Part shown: one piece after another, positions 23,573-33,600 of the stretch | Layout: the number at the start of each line of letters is the position of its first letter | How positions within the stretch are numbered: the first letter of the stretch is position 1 | NCBI RefSeq assembly: GCF_006385595.1 | Contig: NZ_CP041046.1 | Span: 682,001-746,000 of the forward strand | Origin: Luteibacter pinisoli | GTDB taxonomy: Bacteria > Pseudomonadota > Gammaproteobacteria > Xanthomonadales > Rhodanobacteraceae | Reading direction: 5' to 3' | Length of the DNA stretch: 64,000 nucleotides | Made by a program: the position numbers and the translations under genes | Notes under the pieces: model-generated | What the model saw: the letters and a program-made list of their open reading frames with translations, nothing else | Told to the model about the DNA's origin: nothing | Database searches by the model: none

Positions 23573-26278
23573 ATGGAAGCCGTACGCGACCCCGAATTCC
23601 TGCCCCACGACGGCCCCCTGCGCGAGGATGTACGCCGCCTGGGCGCCCTGGTAGGCCAGATGCTGGCTGAACAGGGCAGGCAGCCCTTCTTCGAGCGGGT
23701 AGAGGCTGTCCGCACCGCCGCCATCCACCGCCGCCGCAGCGGCGCGGCCGTGGATGCCCTGGCCAGCACCCTCACCGGCCTGGGCGCCGCCGACGCCGAG
23801 GCACTGGCCCGTGCCTTCGCCACCTACTTCCAGGCCGTGAACACGGCCGAGCGGGTCCACCGTATCCGCCGCCGGCGCGACTACCAGCGCGAGGGCAAGG
23901 GCGCGCAGCCGGAATCGCTGGCCGCGGTGCTCGGCCAGCTCAAGGCTGATGGCGTCACCCGCGAGGAGCTGACCACCTTGCTGGGCAAGCTCGACGTGGA
24001 GCCGGTGTTTACCGCGCATCCCACCGAGGCGGTGCGCCGTTCGCTGCTCGAGAAGGAGCAGGAGATCGTTCGCGCGCTGGTCGACGAGTTCGACCCCACC
24101 CGGACGCCGCAGGAATTGCGTGACGACGATGCGCGCATCCTGATGGCCCTCTCGGCCGGCTGGCAGACGGCGGAAGCCTCGCCCGTGCGGCCGAGCGTTT
24201 CCGACGAGTTCGACCACGTCGGCTTCTATGTCTCCCGCCCGATCTACCGCGTGCTGCCGGCGTTGTACGAAGCGCTCGAACAGGCGCTCGCCGAACACTA
24301 CGGCGACGGCGTGGTGATTCCGCGCCTGCTGCGTTTCGCCACGTGGGTGGGCGGCGACATGGACGGCAATCCGAACGTCAACGCCGACACCATTGCGGCC
24401 ACGCTCGCCGCGCAGCGCACGCTGGTGCTGGAGCGCTACGTGGAAGGTGTCAACGAGCTGGGTCGCCTGCTCAGCCAGACGATCGACCGCGTGTCGCTGG
24501 ACGACAAGCTTTCCCGCCGACTCGAGGACTATCGCGAACGCCTGCCCGATGCGGCCGCGCGCATCCGTCCGCGGCATGCCGACATGCCGTATCGCGCGTT
24601 CCTCACCTTTGTGGCCGCCCGCCTGGAAGCCACCCAGCACGAAGGCGATGACGGTTATCGCTCGGCCAATGAATTCATCGACGACATCGCGCTGATCGAG
24701 AAAAGCCTGGTGAATCACGGCGGGCGCCACGCGGGTGCGTATGCCGTCGGCCGCCTGCTGTGGCGGGCACGCACCTTCGGATTCCACCTGGCGCGGCTGG
24801 ATGTGCGCCAGGACGCGCGCGTGCACGATGAAGCGCTGGCCGCGCTGCTGGACGACTGCGGCTGGGCGGATCGCGATGCCGACGCACGGGTGATAACGCT
24901 GCGACCTTACGCGGCGGGCGAACGCAGCTTCGTCGCCGGGGAGGACCATGACGCCGCCGGCATGCTCCGCGCGGTGTTCGCGACGCTGGCCGATTCGCGC
25001 AAGCGTTACGGGCACGAAGCCACGGGCCTTTACATCATCAGCATGGCCGAGACCGCTGCCGACGTGCTCGCCGTGCTGGCGCTGGCCCGCCGGGGCGGCC
25101 TGCTCGAAGACGGCCGCGTACCGCTGGATGTCGCGCCGCTGTTCGAGACCATCGACGACCTGAAGGGCGGTCCCGCCACCTTGCAGGCGCTGCTCGACGA
25201 CCCGGTGTACCGGGCACACCTGAAGGCGCGTGGCGATCGCCAGTGGGTGATGCTGGGCTATTCCGATAGCGGCAAGGACGGTGGCACCGTGGCCTCCAAG
25301 TGGAGCCTGCAGCGTGCGCAGGTCGAGCTTCTGGAAGTCGCCTCGAAGGCCGGTATCCGCGTCGCCTTCTTCCACGGCCGTGGCGGTTCGGCCAGCCGCG
25401 GCGGGTCACGGATCACCCCGGCGCTGATGGCCTCCCCGCGGGGTTCGGTGGCGGGCGTGCTGCGTGTCACCGAGCAGGGCGAAGTGATCCACCGCAAGTA
25501 CGGCATCCGCGCGCTGGCGGTGCGTAACCTCGAGCAGACCCTGGGCGCGGTGATGCGCGCGTCGCTGCGTCCGCGCGTCACCGAAGTGCGCGAGTCCGGC
25601 TGGAAGGACGTGATGGTCCGGCTCTCCGACGAGAGCCGCAGGGCCTACCGCGCCTTCGTCGACATGGATGGTTTCGTCGATTACTTCCGCGGCGCCACGC
25701 CCATCGATGTGATCGAGCGGATGACCCTCGGTTCGCGCCCGGCACGCCGGCGCAGCATGAAGGGCGTGGAAGACCTGCGCGCCATCCCGTGGGTGTTCTC
25801 GTGGACGCAGTGCCGCGCGGTGCTCACCGGCTGGTACGGCCTGGGCAGCGCGCTGGAAACGGTGGCGAAGGAATGCGGCGAGGAAACGCTGCAGCGCATG
25901 GCGCGCGAGTGGGCGTTCTTCACCACGATGCTCGACGATGTCGAGATGGTGCTGGCGAAGGCGGACATCGATATTGCCGAAGCGTTTTCCACGCTGGCCG
26001 GGCCGCTGCATAAGCGCTTCTTCCCGAAGATCCGCGAGGAGTTCGAGCGGACGGTGCGCTGGGTGCTGAAACTCAAGGACGCGAACGAGCTGTTGCAGCG
26101 CGAACCGCGGCTGGCGAATTCGATCCGCCTGCGTAACCCGTACGTGGACCCGATGAGCCTGCTCCAGGTGGACCTGCTCAAGCGCTGGCGTGCCACGGGG
26201 GGCAAGGACGATGCGCTGCTCAATGCGCTGGTCGCGTGCGTCAACGGTGTCTCGCAGGGCCTGCAGAACACCGGCTGA
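23573..26278 (+). CDS. ppc: Phosphoenolpyruvate carboxylase
   Basis: A 901-residue enzyme that carboxylates PEP to oxaloacetate to refill the TCA cycle. Landmarks are DVEPVFTAHPTEAVRRSLL with the catalytic His (about residue 149), WVGGDMDGNPNVNADT, RLDVRQDARVHDEAL, MLGYSDSGKDGG, VAFFHGRGGSASRGG (the mobile glycine loop) and RPARRRSMKGVEDLRAIPWVFSWTQCR; it ends GLQNTG, the typical C-terminus. Full length and intact. ATG 23573 is used. It is divergent from ahcY with a 196-bp shared region containing the operator and SAH riboswitch. Confidence 0.96.
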   Translation: MEAVRDPEFLPHDGPLREDVRRLGALVGQMLAEQGRQPFFERVEAVRTAAIHRRRSGAAVDALASTLTGLGAADAEALARAFATYFQAVNTAERVHRIRRRRDYQREGKGAQPESLAAVLGQLKADGVTREELTTLLGKLDVEPVFTAHPTEAVRRSLLEKEQEIVRALVDEFDPTRTPQELRDDDARILMALSAGWQTAEASPVRPSVSDEFDHVGFYVSRPIYRVLPALYEALEQALAEHYGDGVVIPRLLRFATWVGGDMDGNPNVNADTIAATLAAQRTLVLERYVEGVNELGRLLSQTIDRVSLDDKLSRRLEDYRERLPDAAARIRPRHADMPYRAFLTFVAARLEATQHEGDDGYRSANEFIDDIALIEKSLVNHGGRHAGAYAVGRLLWRARTFGFHLARLDVRQDARVHDEALAALLDDCGWADRDADARVITLRPYAAGERSFVAGEDHDAAGMLRAVFATLADSRKRYGHEATGLYIISMAETAADVLAVLALARRGGLLEDGRVPLDVAPLFETIDDLKGGPATLQALLDDPVYRAHLKARGDRQWVMLGYSDSGKDGGTVASKWSLQRAQVELLEVASKAGIRVAFFHGRGGSASRGGSRITPALMASPRGSVAGVLRVTEQGEVIHRKYGIRALAVRNLEQTLGAVMRASLRPRVTEVRESGWKDVMVRLSDESRRAYRAFVDMDGFVDYFRGATPIDVIERMTLGSRPARRRSMKGVEDLRAIPWVFSWTQCRAVLTGWYGLGSALETVAKECGEETLQRMAREWAFFTTMLDDVEMVLAKADIDIAEAFSTLAGPLHKRFFPKIREEFERTVRWVLKLKDANELLQREPRLANSIRLRNPYVDPMSLLQVDLLKRWRATGGKDDALLNALVACVNGVSQGLQNTG

Positions 26279-26288
26279 GGCCGGGGCA

Positions 26289-26317
26289 GGGTGGGAAGCG
26301 ATCACCGCTTCCCACCC
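26289..26317. terminator. Strong hairpin between convergent ppc and the GH2 gene
   Basis: GGGTGGGAAGCG (26289-26300) pairs perfectly with CGCTTCCCACCC (26306-26317) around ATCAC. There is no long T-run, but the 12-bp stem sits 10 bp after ppc and close to the opposite stop, so a bidirectional transcription end or 3' stabiliser is likely. Confidence 0.65.
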
Positions 26318-26325
26318 GCCGTTCC

Positions 26326-28191
26326 TCAGGGGGTGCTACCGGCGCGAATCGTCTCTTCGTTGATCTTGCGCACGCGGGCTTCGTCTACCTTTTCGATCTT
26401 GCGGTCGTAGGTGTACAGGCCGTTGTGTTCGCCTTCGACGTCCGTGATCTGCGTATAGACGCTGCCCGACACGCCGATGCCCGGACCCTTGTCGCGCAGC
26501 ACCGCGGTGTTGGCGACGTAGCCATCGTTCAGCGCGGCGTTGTCCTTCACCGAGCCATACGGATTGATCGCCGTGTTCGGCCAGATATGGCCGTCCACGC
26601 CCAGGGTGAGGCCGCCGTGCTCGCCGTCCATCGAGGCGCGGGTGGCATCCGGCGCGGGCAGGCCCGGGCCCTGGTAGTCGTGCACATCGATCAGGTCACC
26701 CGCGTGCGGATCGCCCTTGGTGTCGCAGCAGTTCGCACCGCTGCGCGCGTTGACCAGGCGCGACGGATCGAGCTGCTTGATCTGGGTGGCCAGTTCACCG
26801 GCCGCCGGGATGCTCCACTGGCCCCAGCCCTCGTTGAACGGGATCCAGCCGATGATCGAGGTTTCGCCCTTGAGCTGTTCCACGATGGCCGTGACGTCCT
26901 TGCGGAAACCGGCCTTCGCCGCGTCGGTGAGCTTTTCATTGTGGCCGTTGGGCAGCGACGGCATGTCCTGCCACACCATCAGGCCGATGTGGTCGGCCCA
27001 GTAGTACCAGCGCGCCGGTTCCACCTTGATGTGCTTGCGGATGGTGTTGAAGCCCAGGTCCTTGGTCTTCTGGATGTCGAACTTCAGCGCTGCATCGGTC
27101 GGTGCCGTGTGCAGGCCGTCCGGCCAGTAGCCCTGGTCCAGCGTGGCGAGCAGGAAGGTGGTCTTGCCGTTGAGCACGATGCGGTTGAGGCCGCCCACCT
27201 TCTTGATGCCGATGGTGCGCAGGCCGGCGTAGCTGGTGACGTCGTCGTGCTTGTCACCCTGCGCCAGCGTGGCCTTGAAGGTGTACAGGAACGGATCCTG
27301 CGGGCTCCACAGGTGCGGATGCGCGATGGCCAGCTGCAGCGGCTTGCCGGCCGGGCCCGTGGCTTCGCCCACCGGCTTGCCATCCGCATAGGCGGTGACG
27401 TGCAGTGTGGCGTTGTCGCCCGCGCCCTGCAGCTTCGAGGTGACCGTGAAGGCATCGAGGCTGGCGGCCGGCGTGAAGGTGAGCTGGGCCAGGCTTGTCG
27501 CGGGCACCGGCTCCAGCCACACGGACTGCCAGATGCCCGAGGCGGCGGTGTAGAAGATGCCTTCCGGCTTCAGGCGCTGCTTGCCCACCATCACGTCTTC
27601 ACCGTCCACCGGTGCGTGCACGGCCACAACGATCTCCTGCGGGCCCTTCGCCTTCAGCGCCGCGGTGATGTCCGCGGTGAACGAGGTGTAGCCGCCGGTG
27701 TGGCGTGCCACTTCCTTGCCGTTGACGTAGACCGTGGCGTCCTGCGCCACCGCGCCGAAGTTCAGCTGCACGTGCTGGCCGTTGGCGGTGAAGGCCGCGG
27801 GCACGTCGACCATGCGCCGGTAGACCATGAAGTCCGAGTGCTTCTGCACGCCGGAGAGCACGGATTCCGCAGGGTAGGGCACGAGGATCTTGTCCTTGAG
27901 CGTCTGGCCGAAGGTCGGCGTGGCCTGCGCATCGGCCGCCGCGAACTCCCAGAGGCCGTTGAGGCTCATCCACGTCGGATGTTCCAGCGACGGGCGGGCC
28001 AGCTGCGGGCGCGGATACTCGGGCAGGGCGTTCTTCGGCGAGACCTTGGCCGTCCACGGGGTGGACAGCGCGGCGGTCTTGCCGCTCCAGGTGTCGCCCT
28101 TGTCGGCAGCGGCCATGGCCATGGGGGAGAACGCGGTGGCCAGTGCGAGCGCGAGGCCCGCACGGCGGAGGGGAATGCTGAAATTCATCAT
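26326..28191 (-). CDS. Exported glycoside hydrolase family 2 protein
   Basis: A 621-residue exported glycosidase of family GH2, which includes beta-galactosidases, beta-mannosidases and beta-glucuronidases. A signal peptide ends near AFSPMAMAA. The sugar-binding jelly-roll domain has SLNGLWEFAAAD and YRRMVDVP...QLNFGAVAQDATVYVNGKEV. An immunoglobulin-like domain with HPHLWSPQDPFLYTF leads to the TIM barrel (GFNTIRKHIKVEPARWYYWAD, WQDMPSLPNG). The probable acid/base Glu is in GWIPFNEGWGQW. The nucleophile may be the Glu of MDGEHGGL, less certain. The ATG overlaps the GH92 stop (TGATG), so the two are coupled. Next to an alpha-mannosidase and a TonB receptor, a beta-mannosidase or beta-galactosidase role on glycans is plausible. 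Confidence 0.85.
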   Translation of the reverse strand: MMNFSIPLRRAGLALALATAFSPMAMAAADKGDTWSGKTAALSTPWTAKVSPKNALPEYPRPQLARPSLEHPTWMSLNGLWEFAAADAQATPTFGQTLKDKILVPYPAESVLSGVQKHSDFMVYRRMVDVPAAFTANGQHVQLNFGAVAQDATVYVNGKEVARHTGGYTSFTADITAALKAKGPQEIVVAVHAPVDGEDVMVGKQRLKPEGIFYTAASGIWQSVWLEPVPATSLAQLTFTPAASLDAFTVTSKLQGAGDNATLHVTAYADGKPVGEATGPAGKPLQLAIAHPHLWSPQDPFLYTFKATLAQGDKHDDVTSYAGLRTIGIKKVGGLNRIVLNGKTTFLLATLDQGYWPDGLHTAPTDAALKFDIQKTKDLGFNTIRKHIKVEPARWYYWADHIGLMVWQDMPSLPNGHNEKLTDAAKAGFRKDVTAIVEQLKGETSIIGWIPFNEGWGQWSIPAAGELATQIKQLDPSRLVNARSGANCCDTKGDPHAGDLIDVHDYQGPGLPAPDATRASMDGEHGGLTLGVDGHIWPNTAINPYGSVKDNAALNDGYVANTAVLRDKGPGIGVSGSVYTQITDVEGEHNGLYTYDRKIEKVDEARVRKINEETIRAGSTP

Positions 28192-30533
28192 CAAGGAGCC
28201 TTGGACATGGAAGGGGGCGCATCACTCGGGGCGGTGCCCCAGGTCTTGCTGGGCTGCGGGCCCATCGTGAGTTCCAGCGTGGCGCCATTGACGATGTCGT
28301 TATGGCTGAACCACGGCTTGGTCCACGGCTTGCCGTTGAGCGTGGCGGACTGGATGTAGAGGTTCTTTTCCGAGTTGTTCTTCGCGACGATCTCGAAGAC
28401 CTTGCCGTTGCCCAGGCGCAGGCGGACGTGGTCGAAGATCGGGCTGCCGATGATGTAATCCGGCGTGGACGGATCCACCGGGTAGAAGCCCATGGCGCTC
28501 AGTGCGTACCACGACGAGGTCGAGCCCTGGTCGTCCATGCCCGGGTAGCCATAGCCCGTGGAGTCGCTGCCGTACATGTCGGCGAGGATGCGACGGGTCA
28601 GCGCCTGGGTCTTCCAGGGCTGGCCGCTCCATGCATACAGGTACGCGGCCTGCTGGTCCGGCTGGTTGCCCTGTACGTACTGGCCGATCACGCCGGTGCA
28701 GTCGCGGCAGATGCCCTTCGGCGCATACGGCGTGGTGAAGAACGTATCGAGCTTGGCATTGAACGCATCACGGCCACCGAGCAGGTTCATCAGGCCCTGC
28801 ACGTCATGCGGCACCAACCACAGCGTGGACCAGCCCGAGCCTTCCTTCATCATGAAGTTGTAGTACGGCTCGGCCGGGTCGAACGGCGAAATCCACTTGC
28901 CGTCTTCCGTGCGGCCACGGAAGAAGCCCACGGACGGATCGAAGACGTTTTTGTAGTTCGCGGCACGGCGTTCGAACATCGCGGCGTCGTCGGTCTTGCC
29001 AAGGCGGCGGGCCACGTCGGCGAGGGCGTGGTCATCCCAGGCGTATTCCAGCGTGGTGGCCACGCCGGCCTTGCCGCCGGCGTACGGCGGGCTCGGGTTG
29101 CCTTCCGGCACGATGTCTGAGATCCAGCCGTTCTTGTCGTACTCGGCAAGGTAACCGCGCGGGCCCTTCGGGTCGGTCGCGTTCTTGCGCAGGGCGTCGT
29201 ACGCGGCGGCATAGTCGAAGGGGATGCCGCGCTGCTGCGCGCCATCGTAGAGGAACACCGCATGGTCACCATGGAACGAGGTGTTCATGTAGCCACGCTC
29301 GACGGCGCGGTCCAGCTCGGAGCGCATGATGTCCTGCACCACCTTGGGCTGGAGCAGCATCAGCAGCGTGATCTGGTTGCGGCCGGTGTCCCAGTACGGC
29401 ACGGGGCCGTAGTGGTCGTAATCGGCCACCTGGTCCTGGCCCGCCGAGTTCGTGTAGTGCTCACCCTTGCGGGCGATCATGCGCGGGCTGGCAAAGGAGT
29501 GGTACAGCGTGGAGTAGAACAGCATGCGCTGCTTCGGCGTGCCGCCGGTCACCTGTACGCGGTCGAACAGCTCGCCCCAGATGGCGCGGGCCTTCGCGTG
29601 CACACGGTCGAAATCGGTGTCGCTGTCCTGCGCCTTGAGTCGCTGCTCGGCCTCCTGCGCGCTGTGGCCATGCGCGATGCGCACCACCACCTGGTCGCCG
29701 GCCTTGGTATCGAAGGTGACATAAGCGCCGGCGTAATTGCCCGACACCTTGTTGCGGCCGGTCTGGACGTCTTCGCGGCCCAGGCCTTCGCCCTTCTCGG
29801 TCACTTCGGCGTGGAAGGTGCCGAACTTGGTGAAGGGGCGCGAGAACTCGGCGACGAAGAACGGGCCATCGGTATCGCGGTCGCGGCGGCCGGTCGTGGC
29901 CGCGCCACGGATCGTGTGGTCGTCGACCACTTCCACGTCACCACCGTCGCGGCGCAGGTTCAGCACCACGTTGGAGCGGTGGCTTTCCGGGAAGGTGAAG
30001 CGCATCAGGCTGGTCCACTGCGTGGCAGTGAGCTCCACCTTGGTATGGAACGTGGCCAGGTCCACCGCGTAGTAGCCGGGCGAGGCTTTCTCGGTGGCCT
30101 TGTCGTAGTACGAGGTGGCGTAATCGGGCGGGACGGTCCAGTCGCCGACCACCGGCATCACCAGCGGCGCACCGCGTGCGCCATACGTGGAACCGCCGCC
30201 ACTGAAGCCGACCATCGCCGGACGGCGGTAGTCATAGGCCACGGGGACGCCGGTGGCAAAGCTGAGGTCGGCATTGATGTTCACCGGTGCGGCTTCGGTC
30301 GCGCTTTCCGGCAGGCTGGCGCCGGGCGTGGTCATGCCGGTGTAGAGCGGCTCGCCCGGGGGCGGCGCGTTGCCGATCAGCTCCTGGCGATCGAGCGAGG
30401 CGGTGCCGACGAGCGGGTTGGCTTCGTCAACGGGCGAACGTTTCGGAGGGGTGGCGCCGACGGTGCCCAGCAGGGCGAGCGACACAGCGACGACGAGAGC
30501 ACGGCGGGAGGCGCGTGCCTTGGAAGAATTCAT
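28191..30533 (-). CDS. Exported GH92 alpha-mannosidase
   Basis: A 780-residue exo-acting, calcium-dependent alpha-mannosidase of family GH92, exported by an N-terminal signal (MNSSKARASRRALVVAVSLALLGTVGA). The beta-sandwich N-domain has NPLVGTASLD and GMTTPGASLP. The (alpha/alpha)6 part has FYSTLYHSFASPR, YWDTGRNQITLLMLLQP, NTSFHGDHAVFLYDG, FMMKEGSGWSTLWLVPHD and GYPGMDDQGSTSSWYALSAMGFYPVDP, ending with the family pattern YIIGSPIFDHVRLRLGNGK and YIQSATLNGKPW. The start is ATG 30533 with AAGGA at 8 bp. Such enzymes trim mannose from N-glycans or yeast mannan. It is cotranslated with the GH2 gene and lies 83 bp after the TonB receptor, behind a strong hairpin. Confidence 0.92.
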   Translation of the reverse strand: MNSSKARASRRALVVAVSLALLGTVGATPPKRSPVDEANPLVGTASLDRQELIGNAPPPGEPLYTGMTTPGASLPESATEAAPVNINADLSFATGVPVAYDYRRPAMVGFSGGGSTYGARGAPLVMPVVGDWTVPPDYATSYYDKATEKASPGYYAVDLATFHTKVELTATQWTSLMRFTFPESHRSNVVLNLRRDGGDVEVVDDHTIRGAATTGRRDRDTDGPFFVAEFSRPFTKFGTFHAEVTEKGEGLGREDVQTGRNKVSGNYAGAYVTFDTKAGDQVVVRIAHGHSAQEAEQRLKAQDSDTDFDRVHAKARAIWGELFDRVQVTGGTPKQRMLFYSTLYHSFASPRMIARKGEHYTNSAGQDQVADYDHYGPVPYWDTGRNQITLLMLLQPKVVQDIMRSELDRAVERGYMNTSFHGDHAVFLYDGAQQRGIPFDYAAAYDALRKNATDPKGPRGYLAEYDKNGWISDIVPEGNPSPPYAGGKAGVATTLEYAWDDHALADVARRLGKTDDAAMFERRAANYKNVFDPSVGFFRGRTEDGKWISPFDPAEPYYNFMMKEGSGWSTLWLVPHDVQGLMNLLGGRDAFNAKLDTFFTTPYAPKGICRDCTGVIGQYVQGNQPDQQAAYLYAWSGQPWKTQALTRRILADMYGSDSTGYGYPGMDDQGSTSSWYALSAMGFYPVDPSTPDYIIGSPIFDHVRLRLGNGKVFEIVAKNNSEKNLYIQSATLNGKPWTKPWFSHNDIVNGATLELTMGPQPSKTWGTAPSDAPPSMSKAP

Positions 30534-30577
30534 GATGTTGTCCTTCGACGGAGTGGGGATGCATCCGTTGAAACGAA

Positions 30578-30608
30578 GACGGGGCCAGGCGATGTGCCTG
30601 GCCCCGTC
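30578..30608 (-). terminator. Intra-operon hairpin after the TonB receptor gene
   Basis: GACGGGGCCAGGC (30578-30590) pairs with GCCTGGCCCCGTC (30596-30608): a perfect 13-bp stem with a 5-nt loop, 7 bp after the receptor stop on the minus strand. Downstream (minus) bases are TTCGTTTC, a poor T-tract. It probably stabilises the receptor mRNA or causes partial termination, so that receptor is made in excess over the hydrolases. Confidence 0.7.
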
Positions 30609-30615
30609 GATTTTC

Positions 30616-33600
30616 TTACTTGTCCGATTCACCACCGAACTTGTAGGTCACACCCAGGTAGTACTGGCGGCCCGGGTACAGCAGCTGGACCAGTCGTGCA
30701 CGGGTGTCGCCACCGAGATAGGTGTGCGGCGTGGCCTTGTTGAAGTTGATGATCGACGCCGTGACCATGAAGTGCTTGTTGAATTCATAGTCGCCGTTCA
30801 GGTCGATCTGGTGGTACGGCTGCGCGTACACCGGCAGGCCCGACGCCAGGCCGGTCATGGTGCGGCCGGTCCAGTTGTCGCTCGCACGCAGCAGCAGGCC
30901 ATTCTTTTCATAGAACAGCGAGGCGTTCGCCGCGTACTTCGCGCTGCCGATCAGCTCGGCCTTGCCCACCTGCGTATCGCCCAGGGAGACCGCCGTTTCG
31001 TTGGTCTTGTTGAGCGTGTAGTTCAGGATGTAGCCGAAGCCCGAATCCCAGGTGTGCTGGTTGTAGATTTCCACACCCTTCGACGTACCCGAACGACCGT
31101 TCGCGTTGGTGCTGTACTGCAGGAAGTTCGTCTGCGTGCCACCGACGTCAACGTTGATGTTGTTGACGGTGACCGGGACGACGAAGTTCTTCACCTTCTT
31201 CTGGAACAGATCCACGCCGACGACCGAATGCGGGCCGTAGTACCACTCGCCGGCCAGGTCGAACTGGGTGGCCGTGAACGGCTTCAGGTCGGCATTGGCA
31301 CCGGAACCGTACCAGCCCGGCAGGGGAGCACCGAACTGCTTGCGGTCGTTGTAGTACTCCTGCGTGTTGTTGGTCAGCTGGCCGAGCTGGGCGAGGTCCG
31401 TGTAGTTGGCACGGGCCAGCGCCTGCGAGCCGGCGGCACGGAGGATGAAGTCATCCCAGATCGTCCACGCGATGTTGAAGCTCGGCAGGAACTTGTTGTA
31501 ACGCTTCTGCGTCGTCGAGTTGGTGTAGTTCTCGATGACCGACACTTCGCGCGGCAGGTACTGGAAGTCACCCGGGGCGCACGCACCGCCGCCCGCGTTC
31601 ACGCCCGACGCCGGGCAGATCAGGATGTTGCCCTGCGGATCGTGGTAGTACACCGCGTTGTTCGTGGTGACCTGGTTGGCGACTGTGAGGTCCTGCTTCG
31701 TGGTGACGAAGCGCAGGCCGACGTTACCGCGGATGGTGCCGGTGTCGAAGTTCGCCTGCACGTAGGCCGCAGCCACCTTCTCACCGATCGACGACTTGTT
31801 CTGCGGCTTGTTGTAAAGCGTGCGGTCGTAGGTCGAGTTCAGGTAGTTGTAGTACGCCGGGAAGTTGATCGCCGGGAAGATGTCGTCGCCGTACGCGTGG
31901 TTCACGCCGTTGAGGTAGTTCGGCTCAAGGAAGCCGGCCGGCAGCTGGCCCGCGTTTGGATCGCAGGTCTGGAACTGCAGCTGGGTGCCCTTGCAGTACC
32001 AGCGCACTTCGTTGCTCTGCTGTTCGGCATTGGCGTCGGTGTACTTGCCGCCAAACTGGATCGACTGCAGCCAGGTGGAATCCAGCGACCAGGTGAAGTC
32101 GGCCTGCGCGAAGTTCTGCGAGTTCGAGGTGTTGACCATGTTCGAACCGGTGGAACCCAGGTCGACCTGGCCCGCGCCGTTGATCATGTTCTGCAGCACG
32201 CCCTGCTCGGCACTGATGCCCGGCTTGCCGGCCACGTCGGTACCGGAGGTGGTCCACGACGCGCCATCGCTGCCGTTCACCCACTGGCCGTTCACGAAGT
32301 TACGCGGCTTGGCAGCCATGCCCAGTTCGACCGACGGGCCGCCCTTGGCCCAGGTGCGGCCGAGGTTGAACGAACCGCTGAGCGAACCGCCGTTGTCCCA
32401 TTCGCCTTCCAGGTTGAGGGTCTGCGAGGTGGCCTTTTCGACCGAGTAGTTGCCGTTGAGCCACGGAATTTCCGTGGAGCAGACGTCGACGGCCTGGCGG
32501 GCCGCGCCGGTCACCGGGTTGACGGCCGAGTTACAGCCCACGCCCGCAGCCGGGAGCTTGTAGTTCGCGCCGGTAACGATGGTGTGCGACGGGTCGAAGG
32601 TCAGGCCGTTCGGTGCCAGCAGGCGGCCGTTCTGGTCCGCGAAGTTGGAGTTGTTCGGCAGGCCCCACTCGGGGATTTCCAGCGTATTGGTGATCTGGGT
32701 CTGCTGGCGCTCGAAGCGGAAGTAGTTACCCGTCAGCAGGAAGTGGTCGCTGGGCTTGAACTGCATCGTGGCCTGGGCACCCTTGGTCTTCAGGGTCAGG
32801 TCGTTGCGGCTCGTGGCGAACTGCTGCGGCATCCAGAAACCGTTGGAGACATTGCCGGCCTGGTCGACGACGCCGTTGCCCCAAAGATCGATGTTGTTGT
32901 TGACCGCGGCATCGTACGGGTTGCCGTGGATGTCCACCGGCGACTGCGTGCAGGTGGTGTGGTCCTTGCAGTTATCCGACCACCAGTGCCAGCTCGAGGC
33001 ATCGGCTTCGTACGTGGTCGCCTGGCGCTTCTGGTACGAACCGGCGACGAGGACGCCGAAGGTCTCGTCCTTGTTCTTCCACGACCACAGGGCCGAACCC
33101 TGTGGCTCGGTCTTCGCGCTGGTGTCGGAGCTGGCGGCGGTGCCCGAGACAAAGCCTTCGTTGGCAGCCATTTCCAGCGGGCGGCGCGTGCGCAGGTCGA
33201 CGTTACCGCCGATGCCGCCTTCGTCCAGGCGGGCTTCAAGGCTCTTGTAGAGCTTGATGTCCGAGAACATGTTGGCCGGGAACAGCGTGTAGTTGAACGA
33301 ACGCGTCAGGCCGGCCGAGGTATCGGCCGAGGCGACGTAGTTGCCGTTCAGTTCGGTGTAGGTCAGTTCGGGAGCGAGGCCGCGGATGCTGACGGTCTTG
33401 CCTTCGCCGGATTCACGGCTGATGACGACGCCCGGCACGTGGGCCAGCGCGTCCGCGATGTTCTTCGCCGGGAACTGCGCGATGTTCTGCGCGTTGATCA
33501 CTTCGACGATGGAGTTGGCTTCGCGCTTGTCCTGGACGTTCTGCTCGATCGACTGGGCATAGGTGGTGACGACCACCGTATCCAGGTTCGTGGCGTTCTG

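Noticed and set aside
26236..28359. A frame of about 700 codons on the plus strand opposite the GH2 gene
   Set aside because: Antisense artefact spanning the ppc end, the intergenic hairpin and the GH2 gene; no domain features.
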